Positions 23,501-29,854 of a stretch of DNA of 42,591 nt are shown piece by piece (position 1 is the stretch's first letter; each line of letters starts with the position of its first letter). The notes beneath the pieces were generated by a model. That model was given only the letters and a program-made list of their open reading frames with translations. It had not been told where the DNA came from and did no database searches. The DNA is from JAKFDI01 sp044508835 (GTDB taxonomy: Bacteria > Pseudomonadota > Gammaproteobacteria > Burkholderiales > Burkholderiaceae_C): NCBI GenBank assembly GCA_044508835.1, contig JBIQHD010000037.1, positions 1 to 42,591 of the forward strand, in the 5' to 3' direction. The translations under genes were made by a program, and so were the position numbers.

Positions 23501-24502
23501 GCTGTGCGGCTCGAACACGCGGTCCTGTTCCTGCTGGGAGAGGCGCGCGAACAGCGGTACCACCTCGACGCCGGGCGGGTGGTGCTTTCGCAGGTGCTCC
23601 GCGGCCTCGCGGATCTCGCGCTCGCCGGGCAGGAACACGAGCACGTCGCCCGAGCCTTCGCGCCAGAGCTCGTCCACCGCGTCGCCGATGGCGTCGTTCA
23701 GGCCGTACTCGCGCGGCCGCCCGCCGGGCCGCCCCAAGGGCGGCTCGCCCCCTTGGGGGGCCGGCGCCGCAGGCGCCTTGGGGGCATGAGACTCCTCGAA
23801 GGGCCGCCAGCGCTGCTCCACCGGGAACAGGCGACCCGAGACCTGGATGACGGGCGCGGGCCCCTTCGCCGAGGCGAAATGCTGCGCGAAGCGGTCGGCA
23901 TCGATGGTGGCCGAGGTGACGATCACCTTCAGGTCCGGCCGGCGCGGCAGGATCTGCCGCAGGTAGCCGAGCAGGAAGTCGATGTTCAGGCTGCGCTCGT
24001 GGGCCTCGTCGATGATGAGCGTGTCGTAGGCGCGCAGCAGCGGGTCGGTCTGCGTCTCGGCCAGCAGGATGCCGTCGGTCATCAGCTTGACGCTCGCGCC
24101 GCCCGACAGCCGGTCCTGGAAGCGCACCTTGAAGCCCACGTGCTCGCCCAGCGGCGAGTTCAGCTCCTGCGCGATGCGCCTGGCCACGCTGGAGGCCGCG
24201 ATGCGCCGCGGCTGCGTGTGGCCGATCAGCCCCCGGCCGCCCGCGCCGCGGCCCCGGCCGAGCGAGAGCGCGATCTTGGGCAACTGCGTGGTCTTGCCCG
24301 AGCCGGTCTCGCCGCTGACGATGACGACCTGGTGTTCTTCGATGGCGCGCGCGATCTCCTCGCGCCGCGCCGACACCGGCAGCGATTCGGGGAAGGTGAT
24401 CGGCGGCAGCGGATTCGCCGGCGGGCGGGGCCCGGTTCGCGCAGGTCGCGCGGGCTGGTGAGGCGGGGTCGCGGGGCGGTTGATGGCGGGGCCTTCGTGC
24501 AA
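20528..24502 (-). CDS. hrpA: ATP-dependent RNA helicase HrpA (DEAH box)
   Basis: 1324 residues, similar to E. coli HrpA (about 1300). Walker A GETGSGKT is at 64-71 and the DEAH box (IIDEAHERS) at 165-168. Further motifs are SATID (197-201), LVFLPGEREI, and the motif VI region NQRAGRCGRVSNG. The helicase core is followed by winged-helix and OB-fold domains and the long DUF3418 C-terminal region typical of HrpA. The enzyme remodels RNA and stalled ribosomes. No ATG exists near the N-terminus; TTG at 24502 is the best available start, with weak support, because the conserved PITFPESLPVSARREEI lies just downstream. Residues about 239-265 are an extra Pro/Gly/Ala-rich linker encoded by a palindromic repeat. 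The gene is divergent from argA with 28 bases between starts. Confidence 0.94.
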   Translation of the reverse strand: MHEGPAINRPATPPHQPARPARTGPRPPANPLPPITFPESLPVSARREEIARAIEEHQVVIVSGETGSGKTTQLPKIALSLGRGRGAGGRGLIGHTQPRRIAASSVARRIAQELNSPLGEHVGFKVRFQDRLSGGASVKLMTDGILLAETQTDPLLRAYDTLIIDEAHERSLNIDFLLGYLRQILPRRPDLKVIVTSATIDADRFAQHFASAKGPAPVIQVSGRLFPVEQRWRPFEESHAPKAPAAPAPQGGEPPLGRPGGRPREYGLNDAIGDAVDELWREGSGDVLVFLPGEREIREAAEHLRKHHPPGVEVVPLFARLSQQEQDRVFEPHSARRIVLATNVAETSLTVPGIQYVIDAGTARVKRYSYRNKVEQLQIEPVSQAAANQRAGRCGRVSNGICIRLYDEKDFASRTRFTDPEILRSSLAGVILRMKSLGLGLVEDFPFIEPPPRRAIADGYQLLAELGAVDETNELTTTGRELAKLPLDPRVGRMILEARERQALAEVLVIASAMSVQDVRDRPIEQQQAADAAHKRFDDEKSEFMGSLKLWQWLEGLRSGAGEHRLSHRKQEQALRDGFISPRRVREWRDIHSQLHTVVAEHGWRLNGSPATYEQVHLSLLAGLLGNIGLKSDEDEWYLGARGIRFWRHPGANLSKKPGRWIVVSELVETTRLYGRGIAAIEPQWLPVIGAHLIRKQLLEPHWEKKAAEVVALERATLYGIVVYSNRRVNFGNVDAAAAREIFIREALVAGEWETRLPFLSANRKLIAQVQELEHKSRRQDVLVDDELIHAFYDAQVPAEVVSGATFERWYREEARRQPKLLHLTREELMRHEAAGITTAAFPKVLRLGGVDCAAAYLHEPGDPKDGVTATVPIYALNQVSDERCEWLVPGMLKDKVLALAKSLHQRPRSRLMPLAEFAQGFVDAANGEGRFGAGSLVDAVLKAVRERTQLDVKRADFKLEQVPPHLFMNFRVVDEHGRQLGMGRNLASLKAELGGQARSAFQALAQLKVAAAPAPAIPATLRRVASTPQAKAAPAPAAAPAEQQFIDWRFGELPELMEVRRGAQTLVGFPALIDHGDHVRIEVFDEPEVAGAKHRAGLRRLVALQIRDALKYLEKNIPELQKMSVLYMPLGSAEELRTQIIELALDRAFMADPLPADAAAFKRRIDEGRGRLTLIANEVARSALQVLTDHAAAARKLRDARAAKEVADDIAAQLGRLVPRRFLMETPWPQLAHLPRYLKGVAMRLDKWRADPARDAARLAELRPIEQRFWRTVAERRGVADARLDEFRWLLEELRISLFAQELRTPQPVSVKRLEKAWSALAS
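23717..23785. repeat. Palindromic repeat element inserted in frame in hrpA
   Basis: The plus strand has CCCCAAGGG (23732-23740) and CCCTTGGGG (23750-23758) as perfect 9-base arms around CGGCTCGCC. A second inverted pair follows (GGCGCC-GCA-GGCGCC), and then another CCTTGGGGG. From experience, this CCAAGGGGGCGAGCCGCCCTTGG-type pattern is common between genes in Burkholderiales genomes as a REP-like dispersed repeat. Here it lies inside a coding sequence and is translated as the linker APQGGEPPLGRPGGRP between conserved helicase blocks. Confidence 0.7.
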
Positions 24503-24530
24503 AATCGATCGATTATTTCAAAGCACCGCG

Positions 24531-25871
24531 ATGAGCCTGGTCTTCCCCCATACCTTCGTGCCATGGTTCCGCTCGGTGGCGCCCTACATCCACGCGCATC
24601 GCGGCAAGACCTTCGTCGTCGCCATCGCCGGCGAGCTCATCGCCGCCGGCAAGCTGCCCACCTTCGCGCAGGACCTGGCGCTGATCCACGCCATGGGCAT
24701 CAAGGTCGTGCTGGTGCACGGCTTTCGCCCGCAGGTGCAGGAGCAGCTCAAGGCCAAGGGGCATGAATCGACCTTCAGCCACGGCATGCGCGTGACCGAC
24801 GCGGTGGCGCTCGACTGCGCGCAGGAGGCCGCGGGCCAGCTGCGCTACGAGATCGAGGCGGCGTTCTCGCAGGGCCTGCCCAACACGCCGATGGCCGGCA
24901 GCCAGATCCGCGTGGTGTCGGGCAACTTCATCACCGCGCGGCCGGTGGGCATCGTCGACGGGGTGGACTTCCAGCACACCGGCCTGGTGCGCAAGATCGA
25001 CGCCATGGGCATCCGCCGCGCGGTCGACTACGGCGCGCTGGTGATGCTCTCGCCCTTCGGCTTCTCGCCCACGGGCGAGGCCTTCAACCTGAGCATGGAG
25101 GACGTGGCGGCCAGCACCGCCATCGCGCTCAAGGCCGACAAGCTGATTTACGTGACCGAGGTGAAGGGCATTCCGCTCGACCCGGCGGACCCGGACAGCG
25201 AGATCGACCAGGAACTCGCGCTCGCCGATGCCGAGAAACTGCTGGCGGCCCTGCCGAATCCCATGCAGCCCACCGACACCGCGTTCTATCTCCAGCATGC
25301 CGTCAAGGCGAGCAAGAGCGGCGTCGACCGGGTTCACATCGTGCCGTATTCGGTCGACGGCTCGATCCTGCTCGAATCCTTCACCCACGACGGCGTGGGC
25401 ACCATGATCGTCGACGAGAAACTCGAAAGCCTGCGCGAGGCCACGGCCGACGACATCGGCGGCGTGCTGCAGCTGATCGAACCCTTCGAAAAGGACGGCA
25501 CGCTCGTCAAGCGCGACCGCACGGAAATCGAGCGCGATATCGACCACTACACCGTGATCGAGCACGACGGGGTGATATTCGGCTGCGCCGCGCTGTATCC
25601 CTACCCGGAGGCGCGCACGGCGGAAATGGCCGCCCTCACCGTCTCGCCGCAGGTGCAGAGCCAGGGCGACGGCGAGCGCATCCTCAAGCGCATCGAGCAG
25701 CGCGCCAAGGCCCAGGGGCTGCAGAGCATCTTCGTGCTCACCACGCGCACGATGCACTGGTTCCTCAAGCGCGGCTTCGAGCCGGTCGACCCCGGCTGGC
25801 TGCCCGAGGCGCGCCAGCGCAAGTACAACTGGGACCGCCGCTCGCGCGTGCTCGTCAAGCGCCTGGCCTGA
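24531..25871 (+). CDS. argA: Amino-acid N-acetyltransferase (N-acetylglutamate synthase)
   Basis: 446 residues, the two-domain ArgA layout. The N-terminal amino-acid-kinase-like domain (about 1-290) begins FVPWFRSVAPYIHAHRGKTF and contains LVHGFRPQV (substrate contact) and VSGNFITARPVGIVDGVDF. The C-terminal GNAT domain (about 300-446) contains EMAALTVSPQVQSQGDGERI, the acetyl-CoA-binding segment, and FVLTTRTMHWFLKRGF. It catalyses acetyl-CoA plus glutamate to N-acetylglutamate, the first step of arginine synthesis, and is normally feedback-inhibited by arginine through the kinase-like domain. The ATG at 24531 was chosen as the family start; upstream in-frame residues are unlike it. yggX follows after 76 bases. 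Confidence 0.95.
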   Translation: MSLVFPHTFVPWFRSVAPYIHAHRGKTFVVAIAGELIAAGKLPTFAQDLALIHAMGIKVVLVHGFRPQVQEQLKAKGHESTFSHGMRVTDAVALDCAQEAAGQLRYEIEAAFSQGLPNTPMAGSQIRVVSGNFITARPVGIVDGVDFQHTGLVRKIDAMGIRRAVDYGALVMLSPFGFSPTGEAFNLSMEDVAASTAIALKADKLIYVTEVKGIPLDPADPDSEIDQELALADAEKLLAALPNPMQPTDTAFYLQHAVKASKSGVDRVHIVPYSVDGSILLESFTHDGVGTMIVDEKLESLREATADDIGGVLQLIEPFEKDGTLVKRDRTEIERDIDHYTVIEHDGVIFGCAALYPYPEARTAEMAALTVSPQVQSQGDGERILKRIEQRAKAQGLQSIFVLTTRTMHWFLKRGFEPVDPGWLPEARQRKYNWDRRSRVLVKRLA

Positions 25872-25947
25872 CCCTGACCGCCCTCCCGGCGCGGCGCGCT
25901 GGCTACAGTGGCGGCATCCCGCTTTTCACCGACCAAGGAGCCCGACG

Positions 25948-26223
25948 ATGGCACGAACCGTTCAATGCGTGTACCTCAAGAAGGAAGGCGAAGGCCTCGA
26001 TTTCGCGCCCTATCCCGGCGAACTCGGCAAGCGCATTTACAACCAGGTCAGCAAGGAAGCCTGGCAACTCTGGATGAAACACCAGACCATGCTGGTCAAC
26101 GAAAACCGGCTGAATCTGGCCGACCAGCGGGCGCGGCAATATCTGGCCCGGCAGATGGAGCAGTTCTTTTTCGGCGCCGGCGCCGAGCAGCCGGCCGGGT
26201 ATGTGCCGCCGAGCGCGGGCTGA
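25948..26223 (+). CDS. yggX: Probable Fe(2+)-trafficking protein YggX
   Basis: 91 residues, the usual length. MARTVQCVYLKKEGEGLDF carries the conserved near-N-terminal Cys7. It is followed by the family phrases PYPGELGKRIYNQVSKEAW, WMKHQTMLVNENRLNLAD and ARQYLARQMEQFFF. The protein supports Fe-S cluster stability and oxidative stress tolerance in the cytoplasm. AAGGAG lies about 10 bases before the ATG. A TACAGT hexamer at 25904-25909 is a possible -10, so it may have its own promoter as well as read-through from argA. Confidence 0.95.
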   Translation: MARTVQCVYLKKEGEGLDFAPYPGELGKRIYNQVSKEAWQLWMKHQTMLVNENRLNLADQRARQYLARQMEQFFFGAGAEQPAGYVPPSAG

Positions 26224-26266
26224 CCGCCGATCCGCAGCCTTACCCTTTCCCGCCGATACCCTGTTC

Positions 26267-26296
26267 TTGCGGAGCCATTCACCCGCTCACTAGAAT
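26267..26296 (+). promoter_or_regulatory. Candidate sigma-70 promoter of the hns-type gene
   Basis: TTGCGG (26267-26272) and TAGAAT (26291-26296) are separated by 18 bases. Transcription would start about 26303, giving a leader of roughly 45 bases to the ATG at 26347. Confidence 0.55.
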
Positions 26297-26346
26297 CACG
26301 GCGCGCTTTCCATGCGCTCCGATATCAATTGAGAAAGGGTCAGCCG

Positions 26347-26652
26347 ATGGCATCGCTTCAGGAACTGCTCGACCAGAAGGCCGCGCTCGAAAAACAGATC
26401 GAAACCACCCGCCGCCAGGAAAGGGCCGAAGCCATCAACAAGGTCCGTGCCCTGATGTCCGAATATGGCCTGACGGCCGCCGATCTGTCCGGAAAGCCGG
26501 CCGTCAAGAATTCGGGCGGGCGCGGCGCCAAGGTGGCCCCGAAATACCGCAACGCCGCCACCGGCGACACCTGGAGCGGGCGCGGCCTGCAGCCCAAGTG
26601 GCTGAAGGCGGCGCTGGCCGCCGGCCGCAAGATCGAAGACTTCAGCGTCTGA
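26347..26652 (+). CDS. H-NS family histone-like nucleoid-structuring protein
   Basis: 101 residues. The N-terminal half is a coiled-coil oligomerisation region (SLQELLDQKAALEKQIETTR). A basic linker (SGGRGAKVAPKYRN) leads to the C-terminal DNA-binding motif TGDTWSGRGLQPKWLKAAL, the H-NS/BpH3-type TWSGRGxxPxWL hook that enters AT-rich minor grooves. The protein silences and compacts AT-rich or foreign DNA. The ATG at 26347 is preceded by GAAAGGG nine bases upstream; an in-frame start at 26329 overlaps that site and is rejected. It is preceded by a clear promoter-like pair and is probably monocistronic. Confidence 0.92.
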   Translation: MASLQELLDQKAALEKQIETTRRQERAEAINKVRALMSEYGLTAADLSGKPAVKNSGGRGAKVAPKYRNAATGDTWSGRGLQPKWLKAALAAGRKIEDFSV

Positions 26653-26738
26653 TCCCGTCGCGGCGGCTCCCATGCACCACGGGCCGCGCCGCCGCCGCCG
26701 TTTGCCCCCAGGCAAGGGTTTTACCCCTGCAGTGAAGG

Positions 26739-26767
26739 TTCGCAGGCCGCGCCCGACACGCTAGATT
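26739..26767 (+). promoter_or_regulatory. Candidate sigma-70 promoter of the GGDEF-EAL gene
   Basis: TTCGCA (26739-26744) and TAGATT (26762-26767) with a 17-base spacer. The predicted start near 26774 gives an 18-base leader to the GTG at 26792. The -35 matches four of six consensus positions. Confidence 0.45.
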
Positions 26768-26791
26768 CAGCGCTTCATTTCCTCCGCTGCC

Positions 26792-29700
26792 GTGCCTGCC
26801 CTTCCTCTTCGACGCCCCCTCCTGGCAGGTTCCCTCTCCCTTCTGCCCCTGCTGCGCGAGTCCCTCGCGCGCTGGGTGGTGGTGGCCGCGGCGGCGTTCG
26901 CCGTGCTGCGCCTCGGGCCGGACGCCTTCGACGAGGCGCAGGCCGCGCCGACGCTGTGGCCGTTCGCCGGGCTCGCGTTCGCGGCCTGCGTGCGCTGGGG
27001 CACGCGCATGTGGCCGGCGCTGGTGCTCGGCGCGGCGCTGGCGCTGATGGCCCGCGGCGCGGCGCCCGGGTCCGCCCTCGCGCTCGCCTTCATTCACGCC
27101 ACCGTCGGCGCGGCCTGTGGCTGGTTCCTGCGGCGAAGCGCGTTCCAGCCGGCGCTCGACCGCCGCCACGACCTGAAGGTGTTCGGCCTCGCCGTGGGCG
27201 CGGCGGCCGGCGTCGCCGCCGCCGCCACCGTCACCTGGCTCGTCTTCGCGGGCACGCTCGCGGCGGCGCGGGTGCCCGGCGCCCTGCTGCAGTGGTCGGT
27301 GGCGGTGGTCGGCGGCACGCTGGCGCTCGGCGTGCCGCTGCTGGCGCTGTCGCGCGAGGCGGTGCAGCACGCCATCGCCGGCCACCGCTGGATGAGCACC
27401 GCGCTGCTGGCGGCGGCGGCCACGCTCGTCGGCGTCGTCGCGCTCGCGCCGCGCGCCGCCGAGTCGCCCGCGCTGTGGGCGCTGATCTTCGCCCCCCACC
27501 TGCTGCTGTGCTGGATGGCGGCGCGCCTCGGCCTGCTGCCGGCCTCGGCCACCGCCCTCGTGCTCTCGCTCGCCGCGGTGGTGGCGACGGGCCGCGGCAA
27601 CGGCCCGCTGTTCCAGCCGCAGGACGAGGGCGTCGCGCTGCTGTGGGGCTATCTCTTCAGCCTGTTCGCGGCACCGCTGGGCGTGACGGCGCTGCTGGGC
27701 GAGCGCCAGGCCGACGGCGAGCGCTGGAAGCTCGCGCTCGACACCGCCCAGCTCGGCATCGCCGAGTGGGACCTCAAGCGCGACCGCGTCGCCGTGTCGC
27801 GGCGCTGGCTCGGCCTGCTCGGGCAGCCGGAGCAGGCCGCGCCGGAACCCGCGGCCTCGGCCTGGGCCGGGGTGCATCCCGACGACCGGGCGGCCTTCGA
27901 CGCCGCCTGGGCGGGCCTCATGCCCGAGCACCGGCGCAGCGCGCGCGCCGAGTTCCGCATGCGCCGCAGCGACGGCGCCTGGCGCTGGCTCGAGGTGCAG
28001 GCGATGGTGGCGCAGCGCGGGGCGAAGGGCGAGCCGCTGCGGCTCATGCTCACGGCGCGCGACGTCGACGAGCAGCACGCCGTCGAGGAGCGCCAGCGGC
28101 TGTCGGTCAAGCTGTTCCAGCACCTGCACGAGGGCCTGCTGGTCACCGACGCCCAGCACCGCGTGCTCGACCTGAACCCGATGTTCAGCCGCATCACCGG
28201 CTACACGCGCGATGAGATGGTCGGCACGCTGTCGCCGCTGATGCGGCCGGTGCCGGAGGGCTCGGCCGCGCAGCGCCAGCAGGCCGACATGATCGCCAGC
28301 CTGAACGCGAAGGGCAGCTGGCGCGGCGAGATCGTCGACCGCCGGCGCAGCGGGGAGCCGTGCACGCTGCAGGTCGTGATCTCCGCCGTCAGGGCGCAGG
28401 GCGGCGACGTGCGCTTCTACGCCGTGGCGCTCGAGGACGTGACCGCGGCCCGGCTGCAGCGCGAGCAGCTCGAGCGCCAGGCCCACTTCGACGAGCTCAC
28501 CGGCGTGGCCAACCGCGCCCGCCTGTCGCAGATGCTGCGCGGCGCCATGCAGGCCGCCGAGAAGGAAGGCTACCTGCTCACCGTCTGCTACCTCGACCTC
28601 GACCACTTCAAGCCGGTCAACGACCAGTACGGCCACGAAGCCGGCGACCGGCTGCTCGTCGAGCTGGCGGGCCGCCTGCGCCGATCGCTGCGCCGCTGGG
28701 CCAGCGGCGACGATGCCGTGGCGCGCCTGGGCGGCGACGAGTTCGTGCTGCTGCTGCGCACCGCCACGCTCGCCGAGGCCCGCCATGCGGTCGAGCGCGT
28801 GATGCGCAACGTGTCGCAGCCCTACGGCCTCGGCCCCGGCATCGGCCCGGTGGTGGTGACGGCCAGCATCGGCGCCACCGTCTACCCCACCGACCGGGCC
28901 GACGCCGATGCCGACACCCTGCTGCGCCATGCCGACCACGCCATGTACGGCGCCAAGCAGGCCGGGCGCAACGGCTACCTGTTCTTCGACGCCGAGGACG
29001 ACCGCCGCGCCGAAGCCCACTTCGAGGCGGTGGGCCGCGTGCAGGAGGCGCTGGAGGCCGAGCAGTTCGTCCTCTACTACCAGCCCAAGGTCGACATGCG
29101 CGAGGGCAAGGTGCTCGGCGTGGAGGCCCTGCTGCGCTGGCGCCACCCGGTGCACGGCGTCATCGCGCCGGCGCACTTCCTGCCGCTGATCGAGCACACC
29201 GCGCTGAGCGTGCGCCTGGGGGAATGGGTGCTGCAGAAGGGCATCGAGCAGCTCGCGCAGTGGCAGCGGCTCGGGCTCGACATGACGGTCAGCATCAACG
29301 TGTCCGCCCGCCACCTGCAGGAGCCCAGCTTCGCCGCGCGGCTGGCGGCGCTGCTCGAGCGGCAGGGCACGCCGGTCGCCCACCGGCTGATGCTCGAGGT
29401 GCTCGAGACGGCGGCGCTGGCCGACGTCGACTACACCTGCGCGCTGATGCAGCAGTGCCGCGCGCTCGGCGTGCGCTTCGCGCTCGACGACTTCGGCACC
29501 GGCTACTCCACCTTCACCTACCTCAAGCGCCTGCCGCTGGACGTGCTCAAGATCGACCGCTCGTTCGTGCACAACATGCTCGGCGACCGGCAGGACATGG
29601 CGATCGTCGAGGGCGTCATCGCGCTGTCGCAGACCTTCGGCTGCACGGTGGTCGCCGAAGGCGTGGAGAGCGCCGAGCAGGCGCGGCGCCTGATCGAGCT

Positions 29701-29833
29701 CGGCTGCGACACCGGCCAGGGCAACGGCATCGCCGAGGCCATGCCGGTCGAGCAGGTGCACGCCTGGGCGCTGGGCTACCGCGGCGACGTCGGCGCCGCG
29801 ACGGCCGCCGCACGGCCCGCCGGCGGCGCCTGA
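26792..29833 (+). CDS. MASE1-PAS-PAS-GGDEF-EAL cyclic-di-GMP signalling protein
   Basis: 1013 residues. About 1-290 is a multi-helix membrane sensor resembling MASE1. Two PAS domains follow (about 309-430 and 438-555). The GGDEF domain (563-730) keeps the active LGGDEF (647-651). The inhibitory I-site RxxD is absent: Ser-Gly-Asp-Asp occupies that place. The EAL domain (746-1000) keeps EALLRW, INVSARHL, LEVLET, LDDFGTGYS, KIDRSF and VAEGVE, so phosphodiesterase activity is expected. The protein could therefore make or break cyclic-di-GMP in response to a membrane or PAS-bound signal. The start is GTG 26792, without a strong Shine-Dalgarno; a later start cannot be excluded. It lies just upstream of dnaG, in a position not usual for that locus. 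Confidence 0.92.
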   Translation: MPALPLRRPLLAGSLSLLPLLRESLARWVVVAAAAFAVLRLGPDAFDEAQAAPTLWPFAGLAFAACVRWGTRMWPALVLGAALALMARGAAPGSALALAFIHATVGAACGWFLRRSAFQPALDRRHDLKVFGLAVGAAAGVAAAATVTWLVFAGTLAAARVPGALLQWSVAVVGGTLALGVPLLALSREAVQHAIAGHRWMSTALLAAAATLVGVVALAPRAAESPALWALIFAPHLLLCWMAARLGLLPASATALVLSLAAVVATGRGNGPLFQPQDEGVALLWGYLFSLFAAPLGVTALLGERQADGERWKLALDTAQLGIAEWDLKRDRVAVSRRWLGLLGQPEQAAPEPAASAWAGVHPDDRAAFDAAWAGLMPEHRRSARAEFRMRRSDGAWRWLEVQAMVAQRGAKGEPLRLMLTARDVDEQHAVEERQRLSVKLFQHLHEGLLVTDAQHRVLDLNPMFSRITGYTRDEMVGTLSPLMRPVPEGSAAQRQQADMIASLNAKGSWRGEIVDRRRSGEPCTLQVVISAVRAQGGDVRFYAVALEDVTAARLQREQLERQAHFDELTGVANRARLSQMLRGAMQAAEKEGYLLTVCYLDLDHFKPVNDQYGHEAGDRLLVELAGRLRRSLRRWASGDDAVARLGGDEFVLLLRTATLAEARHAVERVMRNVSQPYGLGPGIGPVVVTASIGATVYPTDRADADADTLLRHADHAMYGAKQAGRNGYLFFDAEDDRRAEAHFEAVGRVQEALEAEQFVLYYQPKVDMREGKVLGVEALLRWRHPVHGVIAPAHFLPLIEHTALSVRLGEWVLQKGIEQLAQWQRLGLDMTVSINVSARHLQEPSFAARLAALLERQGTPVAHRLMLEVLETAALADVDYTCALMQQCRALGVRFALDDFGTGYSTFTYLKRLPLDVLKIDRSFVHNMLGDRQDMAIVEGVIALSQTFGCTVVAEGVESAEQARRLIELGCDTGQGNGIAEAMPVEQVHAWALGYRGDVGAATAAARPAGGA

Positions 29834-29842
29834 GGCCGACGC

Positions 29843-29848
29843 TAGACT
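29843..29848 (+). promoter_or_regulatory. Candidate -10 element just upstream of dnaG
   Basis: TAGACT ends six bases before the dnaG GTG, so a transcript starting seven bases after it would begin at or near the start codon. No matching -35 is clear. Confidence 0.35.
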
Positions 29849-29854
29849 GCCCGG

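Noticed and set aside
20522..24766. Very long open frame opposite hrpA (about 1400 codons)
   Set aside because: It is rich in Arg, His, Leu and Gln with no domain. It is an antisense shadow caused by high GC at third positions of hrpA.
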